DNA of 16,844 nt. Origin: Pseudomonadota bacterium (GTDB taxonomy: Bacteria > Pseudomonadota > Gammaproteobacteria > Acidiferrobacterales > UBA6901). Shown here in pieces: positions 8,357 to 14,910 of the stretch; positions within the stretch are counted from its first letter, which is position 1; each line of letters starts with the position of its first letter. The position numbers were made by a program, and so were the translations under genes. A model generated the notes under the pieces. It saw nothing but the letters and a program-made list of their open reading frames with translations. It had not been told where the DNA came from and ran no database searches. Location: positions 935 through 17,778 of the forward strand of contig JAJYEK010000068.1 in assembly GCA_021785795.1 (NCBI GenBank), read 5' to 3'.

Positions 8357-8421
8357 GATCTCATGCATGCCCCGCGCTGGGGCTAACGCCAACCCAGATG
8401 CAGCAGGAGAGGCGGCTTGCA

Positions 8422-8691
8422 ATGGCCATGATGCGGGATACGATGCGGGGGATTGCCAGTCTCAGGCAAGCCTATAGGCTCTATCGGGTCGAGGCACGCC
8501 TGTCCGATCCGTCCATCAGGGTGCTTGTCCGGGATGTACGCTCGGTGGGGCGCGCCCAGGCGTATCTAGGCTATGAGATGATCCCCTATCATATAAAAGG
8601 CTATCGCGTGCTCGATGTGGCGCAAGGGCTTGTGTATCACCGCCTTGCGCGGGAAAACTGGATGCACAGGATGCGCGGTATGCACGGGTAA
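8422..8691 (+). CDS. Small Arg/Met-rich protein of unknown function
   Basis: An 89-residue protein I do not recognise, with no signal peptide. It starts MAMMRDTMRGIASLRQAYRL, continues with an Arg/Val/Leu-rich amphipathic stretch (RVLVRDVRSVGRAQAYLGYEM) and ends in a Met/His cluster (WMHRMRGMHG). I chose the ATG at 8422 because AGGAGAGG ends 9 nt before it. An in-frame ATG at 8398 would add eight residues but has no SD. It follows the secreted peptide gene by 65 bp on the same strand, and both proteins are rich in Met and His near their ends, so a shared transcript is plausible. DNA- or RNA-binding could be guessed from the basic composition, but nothing in the sequence proves it. Confidence 0.55.
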   Translation: MAMMRDTMRGIASLRQAYRLYRVEARLSDPSIRVLVRDVRSVGRAQAYLGYEMIPYHIKGYRVLDVAQGLVYHRLARENWMHRMRGMHG

Positions 8692-8951
8692 AGACGCGCC
8701 GCGCTACCAGCCACAGGATGACGCAGAAAAATGCCCGCGTCGCCCTTGTTCCGGGTGGTCGTGGTGTCACCGGTGACTCAAGGCTCCTTGCTGTTCCTTT
8801 GGCGGCAGCGCGTCCCGACCAGCGGGCTTGTGTCCGTCCAGCCTGTAAAGTGACATCCCCCGGCCCTGCCAGGGAGGCCGCAAATTCGGGTATCGATCAC
8901 GGCCTTGGGGAGGGTCCGCTGTGCACCTCCGCTTCGGCCTTTCGCCTTGTT

Positions 8952-8971
8952 GCCGGCGGGCGAGCGCCGGC
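8952..8971. repeat. 7-bp GC stem-loop
   Basis: GCCGGCG (8952-8958) and CGCCGGC (8965-8971) are perfect inverted repeats around a 6-nt GGCGAG loop, inside the gene-poor region. Confidence 0.5.
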
Positions 8972-9055
8972 GCAGCCCAGCTGTCTGCGCGCCGCAATCC
9001 GCTTTCACTTTGTCGCCGTGGCGCGCTCGCCTTCCACACGATGCACGCGCGTGTC

Positions 9056-9079
9056 GCCGAAGCCGACCGACGCTTCGGC
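9056..9079. repeat. 8-bp stem-loop
   Basis: GCCGAAGC (9056-9063) and GCTTCGGC (9072-9079) are perfect inverted repeats around an 8-nt loop, the second strong stem in the same gene-poor stretch. Confidence 0.5.
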
Positions 9080-9445
9080 CCTTCGCGATGCAAGTTCCTG
9101 GCCGGCAGTGTGGGGATGCCCATCAACACTCCAACAGACCGTCACCTCGTCACGGGGAAATGGGCGGCGCTTCCTGGCCCTGCTCAAACCCTTAGGTAAA
9201 GGCCGGCAGGCTTTCCGCGATGCAGGTGCCGCGTGCCGGCACTGTGGCACAAGACCTTGTTTTCGCCAAAACGCACCCGATCGCGATGATTTTTTAATGC
9301 GCAAGACTTTTGCGGAGCATGACCGCCTCCGCCGACCATCGATCTGGCAGCATGTGTATGGATCCCGCACGGCGTTCGATCATGTGTATCCAAAACTCAC
9401 CGCGACCGACGCTGTGCCGATCCTGTCGCTCAAGGAGCCCGGACT

Positions 9446-9604
9446 ATGCGCTGCCCCGTATGTAACAGTACGGCTAAGCTTCTGTCTCGCGGCCATCAAA
9501 TGGGCGTGATTGCCCATCAGCTGGCGTCTGTGCTGAAACTCGCCAGGCGACACGGAAAAAACACTTTCGCGCATCAAATCCTGGCAGGCATAGCCAGCCG
9601 ATAG
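9446..9604 (+). CDS. Small CPxC-containing protein, unrecognised
   Basis: A 52-codon reading frame, easily missed because of its size. The ATG at 9446 is preceded by AAGGAG (9432-9437) with 8 nt spacing, one of the best Shine-Dalgarno sites in the window. The product begins MRCPVCNSTAKLLSRGHQ, a CPxC knuckle like half of a zinc ribbon. A helical, basic remainder (HQLASVLKLARRHGKNTFAHQ) follows, ending ILAGIASR. There is no second CxxC, so metal binding would need His residues (17, 24, 36, 43) or a dimer. The stop at 9602-9604 is 46 bp from the convergent zwf stop. I do not recognise the family. Evidence for coding is the SD, the start and the CPxC motif; it could still be chance. Confidence 0.5.
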   Translation: MRCPVCNSTAKLLSRGHQMGVIAHQLASVLKLARRHGKNTFAHQILAGIASR

Positions 9605-9623
9605 ATCCGTCACTGCCGCTGTC

Positions 9624-9635
9624 TGGCGATCGCCA
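9624..9635. repeat. 12-bp palindrome between convergent genes
   Basis: TGGCGATCGCCA is a perfect palindrome in the 46-bp gap between the CPxC ORF and the zwf stop. It could form part of a bidirectional stem, but it has no T-tract. Confidence 0.3.
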
Positions 9636-9650
9636 ATCAGAACCCAGCCT

Positions 9651-11090
9651 TCAGGCGGAAGCGGCGTCGGCACATCTTGGGTTGTGCCACGAACCGTCTG
9701 CCGCAATCAGTGCGTCAGCCTGTTTTGGCCCCCAGGTGCCCCGCTTATAGGGGTACGCCGGATAGTGCGTTTTTAAGACCGGCTCGACCACCGCCCAGGC
9801 AGCTTCTATCGCATCCTCGCGGGTGAAGAGTGCGCCATTGCCAGCCATCGCATCCCCCAGCAGCCGTTCATAGGGCGTGTCTTTGTTCGACTGCTCATTC
9901 AGCAGGTAAAGTTCCCGCTGGTCGCCGACAAACTCTTTGCCGGCACGCTTGACCCGTGCGGCAAGTGCGACTTCCGCGTTGGGGGAGAGCCTAAAGCGCA
10001 GGTAATTCGCATGTCCATCCACCGGCGCAGAATCATCGAACAACCTTTGCGGGGGCGGCTTCAACTCCACCAGAACCTCGGCTGCCGATGTCGCCAGGTA
10101 CTTGCCGGAACGCAGGTACCACGGCACGCCCTGCCATCGCCAGGAGTCGATAAAAAGCCGCAGGGCACAGAACGTCTCGACGTCCGATCCCCTTGCTACT
10201 CCTGGTTCCTTCCGGTAGCCCATGTACTGGCCGCGCACCAGGTCCTCTGGCTGCAAGGGGCGCATGGCCCGGAACACCTTCGCCTTTTCGCTGTGAACGG
10301 CCCCATAGCCCTGATAGGCCGGCGGTTCCATGGCCAACAACGCGGTAACCTGGAACATATGGTTCTGAATGACGTCGCGCAGACAACCGGCGCTTTCGTA
10401 AAACTTTCCGCGACCCTTTACACCGAAATCCTCCGCCAAGGTAATCTGGACGCGGGCCACGTTGTTGCGGTTCCAGATCGGCTCGAGAAACGAATTGGCG
10501 AAGCGGAAATAGAGGATGTTCATGATCGCCTCTTTCCCGAGATAGTGATCAATACGGAAAATAGAATCTTCTTCAAACACAGATCGCGCGATACGATTGA
10601 GCTCCCGCGCCGAGGCCAGATCGCGCCCGAACGGCTTTTCGATGATAACCTGCGCCTGGTCCGACAGCCCGGAAGAGCCGAGTCCTTCTATAACCCTCGG
10701 GAAAAGTGCGGGGGGAATGGCCAGGTAATGCGCGGGACGCCGCGCATCGCCCAGTGCGTGTTTCAGGGCCTTGAATGTCTCTGGGTCGTTGTAATCACCC
10801 CCCACGTACCGCAGCAGGGAAAAAAGACGGTCCAGGGCATCGCGGTCGTCGATCTTGCCTGCTTGTCTGATGCTATCCCTTGCCCGCTTCCGCAGTTGCG
10901 GCAGACTCAGCTTCGAACCCGCCACGCCTACAACCGGCACGCTGAGAGCCCCCTTTTTGACCATCGCGTAGAGCGCGGGAAAGATCATCTTGTGCACAAG
11001 ATCGCCCGTTACACCAAAAATAACCAGTGCATCCGCCGGCATCCTGCGGTTAACGACAGAGGCCACCTCAGGGCTTGCCCGTTTTTTCAT
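9651..11090 (-). CDS. zwf: Glucose-6-phosphate 1-dehydrogenase
   Basis: A 479-residue cytosolic enzyme that oxidises glucose 6-phosphate to 6-phosphogluconolactone with reduction of NAD(P)+, the entry step of the oxidative pentose phosphate pathway. The dinucleotide-binding segment is [18 protein letters not shown] (23-40), a variant of the usual FGASGDLA. EKPFG (151-155) and the active-site RIDHYLGKE (179-187) are intact, and the C-terminal [12 protein letters not shown] is typical. The frame is open to a TTG at 11102 with an intervening GTG, and GAGGAAG lies upstream of those. I chose the ATG at 11090, which has GGTGG 5 nt upstream and overlaps the end of gnd by 23 bp. Length is normal for the family. 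With gnd directly upstream it forms a pathway operon; no 6-phosphogluconolactonase gene is in the window. Confidence 0.95.
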   Translation of the reverse strand: MKKRASPEVASVVNRRMPADALVIFGVTGDLVHKMIFPALYAMVKKGALSVPVVGVAGSKLSLPQLRKRARDSIRQAGKIDDRDALDRLFSLLRYVGGDYNDPETFKALKHALGDARRPAHYLAIPPALFPRVIEGLGSSGLSDQAQVIIEKPFGRDLASARELNRIARSVFEEDSIFRIDHYLGKEAIMNILYFRFANSFLEPIWNRNNVARVQITLAEDFGVKGRGKFYESAGCLRDVIQNHMFQVTALLAMEPPAYQGYGAVHSEKAKVFRAMRPLQPEDLVRGQYMGYRKEPGVARGSDVETFCALRLFIDSWRWQGVPWYLRSGKYLATSAAEVLVELKPPPQRLFDDSAPVDGHANYLRFRLSPNAEVALAARVKRAGKEFVGDQRELYLLNEQSNKDTPYERLLGDAMAGNGALFTREDAIEAAWAVVEPVLKTHYPAYPYKRGTWGPKQADALIAADGSWHNPRCADAASA

Positions 11091-12087
11091 CGTGTCCACC
11101 AAATTGCTTCCTCATTGCCGACAGGACCCGGTTGGCATAATCGGCATCGCCGCGCGAAGAAAAACGCTCGAACAGCGCCGCGCTGATAACTGGCGTCGGC
11201 ACGCCCTCGTCGATGGCGGCCAGCGCCGTCCAGCGTCCTTCGCCAGAATCCGACACACGCCCCGAAAACCCGGTAAGATCAGCATCCTTAACCAGTGCGG
11301 CTGCAGTCAGGTCGAGCAGCCAGGACGCCACGACGCTACCACGTCGCCAGACTTCCGTGATCTCGGGCAGATTCAGATCATACTGATAAAATTCCGCGTT
11401 GCGCATGGGCGCGGTCTCGGCATCGCCATCGCGCGAGCGCTTGCCGACATTGGCATTGCGGAGAATATTCAGGCCCTCCGCATACGCCGCCATCAGGCCA
11501 TATTCGATGCCGTTGTGAACCATCTTGACGAAGTGCCCGGCACCGTGCGGACCGCAGTGCAGGTAGCCTCGATCTGCGGTGGCTGCAGGTTTTTCCCGAC
11601 CAGGAGTCGGAGTTGCCGCGCCAACACCGGGAGCCAGCGTGGCGAAAATTGGATCAAGGTACTGAACGATGTCCTTCTCGCCGCCGATCATCAGGCAATA
11701 GCCGCGCTCAAGTCCCGCGACGCCACCGCTGGTACCCACATCCACATAATGCACCGCGCGCTTTTGCAATTCATAAGCCCGGCCAATATCGTCGCGGTAG
11801 TAGGAATTGCCACCATCGATGATGATGTCTCCCGCTTCAAGCAGTGGCACGAGCTCTGCTAGCACCCCATCCACCGCCGTTGCCGGTACCATCACCCAGA
11901 CCACACGCGGCCTGGTCAGGCGAGCGACAAACTCGTCAAGAGAGTTTGTGCCAACGGCACCTTCGCTGTTGAGCGCCCTGATGGCATCGGGATGACGGTT
12001 GTATACTACGCATTGGTGCGCTCCCCGCATCAGTCGTCGCGCCATATTACTGCCCATACGCCCTAAACCCATCATGCCAATCTGCAT
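11068..12087 (-). CDS. gnd: 6-phosphogluconate dehydrogenase, decarboxylating (short form)
   Basis: A 339-residue cytosolic enzyme that converts 6-phosphogluconate to ribulose 5-phosphate and CO2 with NAD(P)H formation. It shows the Rossmann GLGRMG (7-12) and DGGNSYY, followed by [18 protein letters not shown] and the substrate-binding [24 protein letters not shown]. The catalytic Lys and His-Asn fall in KMVHNG. The length matches the short GntZ/YqeC-type enzymes rather than the roughly 470-residue enterobacterial Gnd. Asn-Arg after the second strand (VVYNRHP) suggests NADP+ preference, by comparison with the family; this is an inference. The start is the ATG at 12087, with GAGG and GGAG upstream. 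It overlaps zwf by 23 bp and is the first gene of the pair. Confidence 0.95.
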   Translation of the reverse strand: MQIGMMGLGRMGSNMARRLMRGAHQCVVYNRHPDAIRALNSEGAVGTNSLDEFVARLTRPRVVWVMVPATAVDGVLAELVPLLEAGDIIIDGGNSYYRDDIGRAYELQKRAVHYVDVGTSGGVAGLERGYCLMIGGEKDIVQYLDPIFATLAPGVGAATPTPGREKPAATADRGYLHCGPHGAGHFVKMVHNGIEYGLMAAYAEGLNILRNANVGKRSRDGDAETAPMRNAEFYQYDLNLPEITEVWRRGSVVASWLLDLTAAALVKDADLTGFSGRVSDSGEGRWTALAAIDEGVPTPVISAALFERFSSRGDADYANRVLSAMRKQFGGHDEKTGKP

Positions 12088-12576
12088 CTCCAGGTTTCCT
12101 CGTTTGACGTGGGTAAGTCCGATCTCGCCCGCTACTGCGTTTCTTCCGCTAGAGCTGATACCGAGGGCAAAGTCCTACGAAAACACGGTTCCCGGTGTCA
12201 CGCTCAGATTGATCGTGGGGCATCACACGATATCCATTCCGCTCGCGTCAGCATGGTCCGCATCGGTAACATGGCATGCGGCGTCCGAATTCTGCGCGGC
12301 CCGCCTTGTTCAGGGATGCCATCGGCTATTCTGGACTGGCTGTCACGTGTTCTAAACCGCGGGCGGCATCTTGTCCATCCGCTTCATGGAGAGCGCTAGT
12401 GTAATCCTCCGTTTTGTTTGGCACCAAACCACCGATTGGCCAGGATTACCTCGCGCGGGATGCCGCCGGCCCTGGCAGTCCGGATCAACAGGCTTGCGCT
12501 TCCGTTGTGCATGGCTGTGTATCCTTCAATGGCAGTCGTGAGTCGCGGCACGCTAGTCAGTATCAGAAGCATCAGC
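12088..12576. other. Spacer upstream of gnd, boundary to the accessory zone
   Basis: About 490 bp. The part near gnd should hold its minus-strand promoter; I saw no clear one. A minus-strand segment ending in a stop at 12396-12398 reads GGIPREVILANRWFGAKQNG, which resembles the 'YVLADSWFGxK' block of IS4-type DDE transposases with the catalytic Asp changed to Asn. This may be a transposase scrap, but the match is short. Confidence 0.3.
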
Positions 12577-12702
12577 GACGACGGCATCTTGGTGCGAAGC
12601 GGTACGACGCTCACCAACAGCGGCACAATAAGCGGTGGCACCGGCGGCGGCCCCAATGGTGGCCACGGTGCCGGTAAGGTGGGTGTGATGGGGCGTAAGT
12701 GA
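12577..12702 (+). pseudogene. Possible fragment of an autotransporter/adhesin-like repeat protein
   Basis: In one plus-strand frame, about 40 codons read DDGILVRSGTTLTNSGTISG followed by GTGGGPNGGHGAGKVGV, ending at a TGA at 12700-12702. Strings such as TLTNSGTISGG and Gly/Asn-rich turns are typical of the passenger domains of autotransporters and related adhesins. There is no start signal, no signal peptide and no transporter domain, so at best this is a stranded fragment. It abuts the truncated toxin at about 12699. Composition alone could produce this match. Confidence 0.25.
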
Positions 12703-12857
12703 AGTTCGAAGAAGCCGTTTTTGTTCTGCATTGCTTTCAGAAGAAAAGCAAGAGTGGGATCGCCACGCCAAAAGAAGACATGAACATTATCCGTGCCCAA
12801 CTGAAGGTCGCCGAAACGGCCGCAAAGAAGGCACGCGATGGCAAAGCGCACCATTGA
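12699..12857 (+). pseudogene. HigB/Gp49-like toxin, 5'-truncated remnant
   Basis: From about 12702 the frame reads KFEEAVFVLHCFQKKSKSGI and then ATPKEDMNIIRAQLKVAE, ending at a TGA at 12855-12857. This is the C-terminal half of the phage-derived Gp49-like / HigB family of mRNA-cleaving toxins (EAVYVLHxFQKKSxxGIATPK pattern). The family is about 100-120 residues long; here only about 52 codons remain, and a stop sits directly before the GTG at 12699. The N-terminal half, with its conserved REIR-type catalytic strand, is missing and not found in another frame just upstream. The 20-bp overlap with the antitoxin gene is the native arrangement. A short peptide from the GTG is possible but should not be an active nuclease. 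Confidence 0.75.
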
Positions 12858-13173
12858 AGGCATTGAGGTAGAAACCGGTTCTGGCAACGTCTTTGCGGAC
12901 CTGGGGCTTCCCGGAGCCGAAAAGCTGAAAATCAAATCCGGTCTCGTGATCGAAATCACCCGCGCCGTGCGCCACCTTAATCTTGCTCAAGATGAAGGCG
13001 GCCGGCGCATGGGCATTTCGCAGCCGAAGGTGTCGGCGCTCTTGCGTGGCGACTTCACTAATCTCTCCGAGCGCAAGCTGATGGAGTGCCTGAATCGCCT
13101 CGGGTATGACATGGAGATTACGATCAAACCCGCAAGCAAGGCCGTTGGACGCCTGACGTTGGCCTTGGAATGA
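12838..13173 (+). CDS. HigA-like XRE-family antitoxin (helix-turn-helix)
   Basis: A 111-residue DNA-binding antitoxin. Residues 17-95 carry the COG5606-type pattern: NVFADLGLPGAEKLKIKSGL, a helix (EITRAVRHLNLAQDEGGRRM), the HTH core GISQPKVSALLRGDFTNLSE and the closing RKLMECLNRLGYDMEITI. It would neutralise its partner toxin and repress the shared promoter. The ATG at 12838 lies inside the last codons of the toxin remnant, the usual toxin-first order of HigBA. The antitoxin looks complete and intact while its toxin is truncated, and the normal operon promoter upstream of the toxin is probably lost as well. Expression therefore needs another promoter. The family is firm; the exact naming (HigA) is by arrangement. 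Confidence 0.85.
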   Translation: MAKRTIEGIEVETGSGNVFADLGLPGAEKLKIKSGLVIEITRAVRHLNLAQDEGGRRMGISQPKVSALLRGDFTNLSERKLMECLNRLGYDMEITIKPASKAVGRLTLALE

Positions 13174-13387
13174 TGGGGTGCCTAGGCCAACGCTCAACCC
13201 GGGTGTTGCCTGCGCCAATCATAAATGTCGCAGTCGGCTGATCGGCAGTCGCCTAACTTAAGTTCGATAGTTGCCGGAAGTGCAAGAAATAAGTGAAATT
13301 GCGGTAGGTTGGCGCGCCACGACAGGCGATGAGGAGGGTCAAGCCCAAATTCTGCTGTAAATGCGATTCGGTAGTGACGTCGTTTCT

Positions 13388-13556
13388 CTAGCCTGACGCC
13401 ACGATATTGTCTCCGGTGTGCACGGGTCGCCGCGTCATCCACCGCTCGTGGAATTCATCCCTGTCCAGGTAGCGGCGTTCGGCCCAGACCTCGTTCTGCC
13501 CGGCCAGTAGATTGGCCTACGAGGCGCAGGGCCGCGTCACTGTTCGGCAAGCGTCC
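13388..13556 (-). pseudogene. IS256 (mutator)-family transposase, C-terminal remnant with frameshift
   Basis: On the minus strand one frame reads LPNSDAALRLVG. After a one-base shift near 13520 another frame reads LLAGQNEVWAERRYLDRDEF, then HERW, up to a TAG at 13388-13390. This matches the C-terminal 'FPNxxAxLRLVGAxLxEQNDEWAxxRRYM' region of IS256-family transposases. Only about 55 codons survive and the DDE residues are gone. The fragment touches an IS66-type end at about 13547-13558. Confidence 0.55.
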
Positions 13557-13761
13557 GGCCCCCCACCTATGAATTGCTGACGGTTTGTGCGTTCTCTCTA
13601 AGCGGCAGCAGTTCATCGATGCGGCTGTTGGGCCACACCGGCAACCTTTCCAGAGTGTCTTTCAGTCACGCCGCAGATTCGATGCCGTTCAACTTGGCGG
13701 TGGCAAAGAGGCTTTGGATGGCGGCGGCACGTTCGCTGCCGGCGAACAACCAGTTCTTGCG
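13547..13761 (-). pseudogene. IS66-family transposase (TnpC), C-terminal remnant with nonsense codon
   Basis: The minus strand reads RKNWLFAGSERAAAIQSLFA then TAKLNGIESAA, a TGA at about 13663-13665, then LKDTLERLPVWPNSRIDELLP and a stop at 13567-13569. This is the C-terminus of an IS66 TnpC. The TGA replaces the Trp normally found in 'AWL'. The element end (plus-strand GCAAGCGTCCGG, 13547-13558) resembles the GTAAGCG-type termini of IS66 elements. At 13761 it runs head-to-head into another IS66 piece. Confidence 0.7.
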
Positions 13762-13801
13762 TTTATGCAACGCTTTGCATAATCGAAAGAATTGGCTCTT
13801 C
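13744..13801. repeat. Imperfect 58-bp palindrome joining two IS66 fragments
   Basis: The sequence is symmetric about 13772/13773: arms 13744-13771 and 13774-13801 are inverted copies at roughly 80% identity, with a perfect TATGCAA/TTGCATA core around CGCT. Each strand reads nearly the same peptide: NQFLRLCNALHNRKNWLF on plus and SQFFRLCKALHKRKNWLF on minus. RKNWLF is the conserved IS66 TnpC motif. Confidence 0.75.
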
Positions 13802-14008
13802 AGTTGCTCGGTCGCCGCCGTCAACGCCTCGGCCCATCTGTATGGTCTCATCGAGACCTGTAAGGCCGTAGGCCTCGAACCCTGCGCCACTCTGCGCCAC
13901 CTCTTTACTGAACCCCCGAAGGTCCAGACCGTAGAAGGCTTTGAGGCCTTACTGCCACATGCCTTGGCCGCCGATCCCACGCTGCGCCGCTTCACGCCGC
14001 GTCGCTGA
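13774..14008 (+). pseudogene. IS66-family transposase (TnpC), second C-terminal remnant
   Basis: The plus strand reads RKNWLFSCSVAAVNASAHLY, GLIETCKAVGLEPCATLRHL and then FTEPPKVQTVEGFEALLPH to a TGA at 14006-14008. It is the C-terminal end of a TnpC from a different IS66 subgroup than the minus-strand piece (FSxxxxGAxASAxLYSLIETAKANG type). Everything upstream of RKNWLF, including the catalytic domain, is missing and replaced by the inverted neighbour. No element end is obvious in 14009-14200. Confidence 0.7.
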
Positions 14009-14213
14009 CATCGTCGTTTCGCCTCAGCGTCCCACCCCGGGCGCCGGAGCCAGCCCATCCCGCCTCCTGACTGTTAAAGAACTGTCACCCCATCCGGTCG
14101 CCCCGTCCACCCGACCGACCCCTCCATGGCCTATACGATATCAGCGTGAAGCCGGGCATGGGAGAGTCGGGTTAATTGAGCGGATACGGATGACAAAGCG
14201 GTTAACGCGCGGA

Positions 14214-14243
14214 TTGGCATGCAGGCTGGGTGCCCTATATACT
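14214..14243 (+). promoter_or_regulatory. Promoter of the FitA/VapC toxin-antitoxin operon
   Basis: TTGGCA (14214-14219) and TATACT (14238-14243) are separated by 18 bp, each one mismatch from consensus. Transcription would begin near 14250, inside the palindrome at 14243-14272 and about 29 nt before the antitoxin ATG at 14279. The position fits an autorepressed toxin-antitoxin promoter. Confidence 0.6.
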
Positions 14244-14272
14244 CCAACCGTTATGGTGCCACAATGGTTGGA
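14243..14272. promoter_or_regulatory. 30-bp near-perfect palindrome, candidate antitoxin operator
   Basis: The outer arms TCCAACC (14243-14249) and GGTTGGA (14266-14272) match perfectly. Inside, TT/AA and TGG/CCA also pair, so 12 of 15 symmetric positions are complementary. It starts at the last base of the -10 element and covers the expected transcription start. FitA/VapB ribbon-helix-helix antitoxins bind such inverted repeats in their own promoters, so this is the likely autoregulatory site. Confidence 0.65.
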
Positions 14273-14278
14273 TATACA

Positions 14279-14521
14279 ATGCCTATGACACTAACCTTGA
14301 AAAATATTCCCGACGAGGTGTACGAGCGACTGAAAGCCGCGGCAGGGGCGCATCGTCGCAGCTTGAACAGCGAGGCCATAGTGTGCCTCGAGGCCGTGCT
14401 CATACCGACCAAAATGTCCTCTAGTGATCGGCTGGCCCGGGCCCGGCAGTTGCGGGCGGGATTGGGTACCCAGTTTCATGTCCGTGACATTGATGCGCTG
14501 AAGAAGCAAGGTCGTCCGTGA
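14279..14521 (+). CDS. FitA-like ribbon-helix-helix antitoxin (VapB type)
   Basis: An 80-residue antitoxin. Residues 3-42 form the FitA-type ribbon-helix-helix: beta strand MTLTLKNIPDEV, helix YERLKAAAGAHRR and helix SLNSEAIVCLEAVL. Residues 48-80 (SSDRLARARQLRAGLGTQFH onward) are the C-terminal arm that wraps the PIN toxin, ending VRDIDALKKQGRP. It should bind DNA as a dimer at the palindrome just upstream and block the toxin active site. The ATG at 14279 has no SD; a second ATG two codons on (14285) is possible. Its TGA overlaps the toxin GTG by 4 bp (14518-14521), so the two are translationally coupled. Confidence 0.88.
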   Translation: MPMTLTLKNIPDEVYERLKAAAGAHRRSLNSEAIVCLEAVLIPTKMSSSDRLARARQLRAGLGTQFHVRDIDALKKQGRP

Positions 14522-14910
14522 TTGTCGTGGACTCGAATGTGCTGGCGTATCTGTACCTGCCCGGGGAATTCACCGCAGCAGCGGAGACCCTGTTGGAGCG
14601 CGATGCTGATTGGAATGCGCCCGTTCTCTGGCGCAGTGAGTTTCGGAACATCCTCGGTGGTTACTTGAGACGCGGGCAACTGACTTTCGGTCAAGCACAC
14701 GCCCTCCAGGGCGAGGCGGAGGATTTGCTGAGAGACGGCGAGCACGAAGTGGACTCGCGGAGCGTTTTGGAGCTGGTGCGTGACAGCGAGTGCTCTGCAT
14801 ACGATTGCGAGTTTGTCGCGCTGGCAATGACACTAAGAACGAGGCTCGTAACCATGGACGGCAAAGTGCTGCGTTCGTTTCCGGATATCAGTGTCCCGCT
14901 CACAGCGTAA
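14518..14910 (+). CDS. vapC: PIN-domain ribonuclease toxin (VapC/FitB type)
   Basis: A 130-residue PIN-domain RNase, the toxin of the pair. The four acidic positions of the active site are visible: Asp5 (VVDSNVLAY), Glu41 (WRSEFRN), Asp96 (AYDCEFVALA) and Asp114 (LVTMDGKVLRSFP). Length is normal for VapC and no frameshift is seen, so it appears functional. The start is GTG at 14518, overlapping the antitoxin stop. The C-terminal ISVPLTA ends at a TAA at 14908-14910. It lies between IS66 and IS256 remnants, which fits acquisition or retention as an accessory module. VapC-type PIN toxins usually cut tRNA or rRNA loops; the target here is unknown. Confidence 0.9.
   Translation: MIVVDSNVLAYLYLPGEFTAAAETLLERDADWNAPVLWRSEFRNILGGYLRRGQLTFGQAHALQGEAEDLLRDGEHEVDSRSVLELVRDSECSAYDCEFVALAMTLRTRLVTMDGKVLRSFPDISVPLTA

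Larger units (their letters stand above)
8692..9445. other. Gene-poor, hairpin-rich region
   Basis: About 750 bp without a supported gene. All three plus frames and parts of the minus frames are open over long distances, as expected of GC-rich DNA, but their products are low-complexity Arg/Pro/Ala strings. Ordered inverted repeats are present: GTCACCGGTGAC at 8766-8777, GCCGGCG/CGCCGGC at 8952-8971, GCCGAAGC/GCTTCGGC at 9056-9079 and the palindrome GTGCCGGCAC near 9232-9241. The region may be a structured RNA, a decayed mobile element or simply spacer. Confidence 0.4.

Noticed and set aside
8718..9509. 263-codon plus-strand open frame in the gene-poor region
   Set aside because: There is no SD, no domain, and a composition typical of non-coding GC-rich sequence. 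It overlaps the better-supported 9446-9604 ORF in another frame.
10011..11186. 391-codon plus-strand open frame opposite zwf
   Set aside because: It is antisense to zwf, whose catalytic motifs are intact. The product is His/Arg-rich with no domain.
12396..12959. 187-codon minus-strand open frame covering the toxin remnant and antitoxin start
   Set aside because: Most of it is antisense to the HigB/HigA sequence, and its Pro/Leu-rich middle is antisense to the Gly-rich segment. Only the last 25 codons have a possible transposase resemblance, noted separately.
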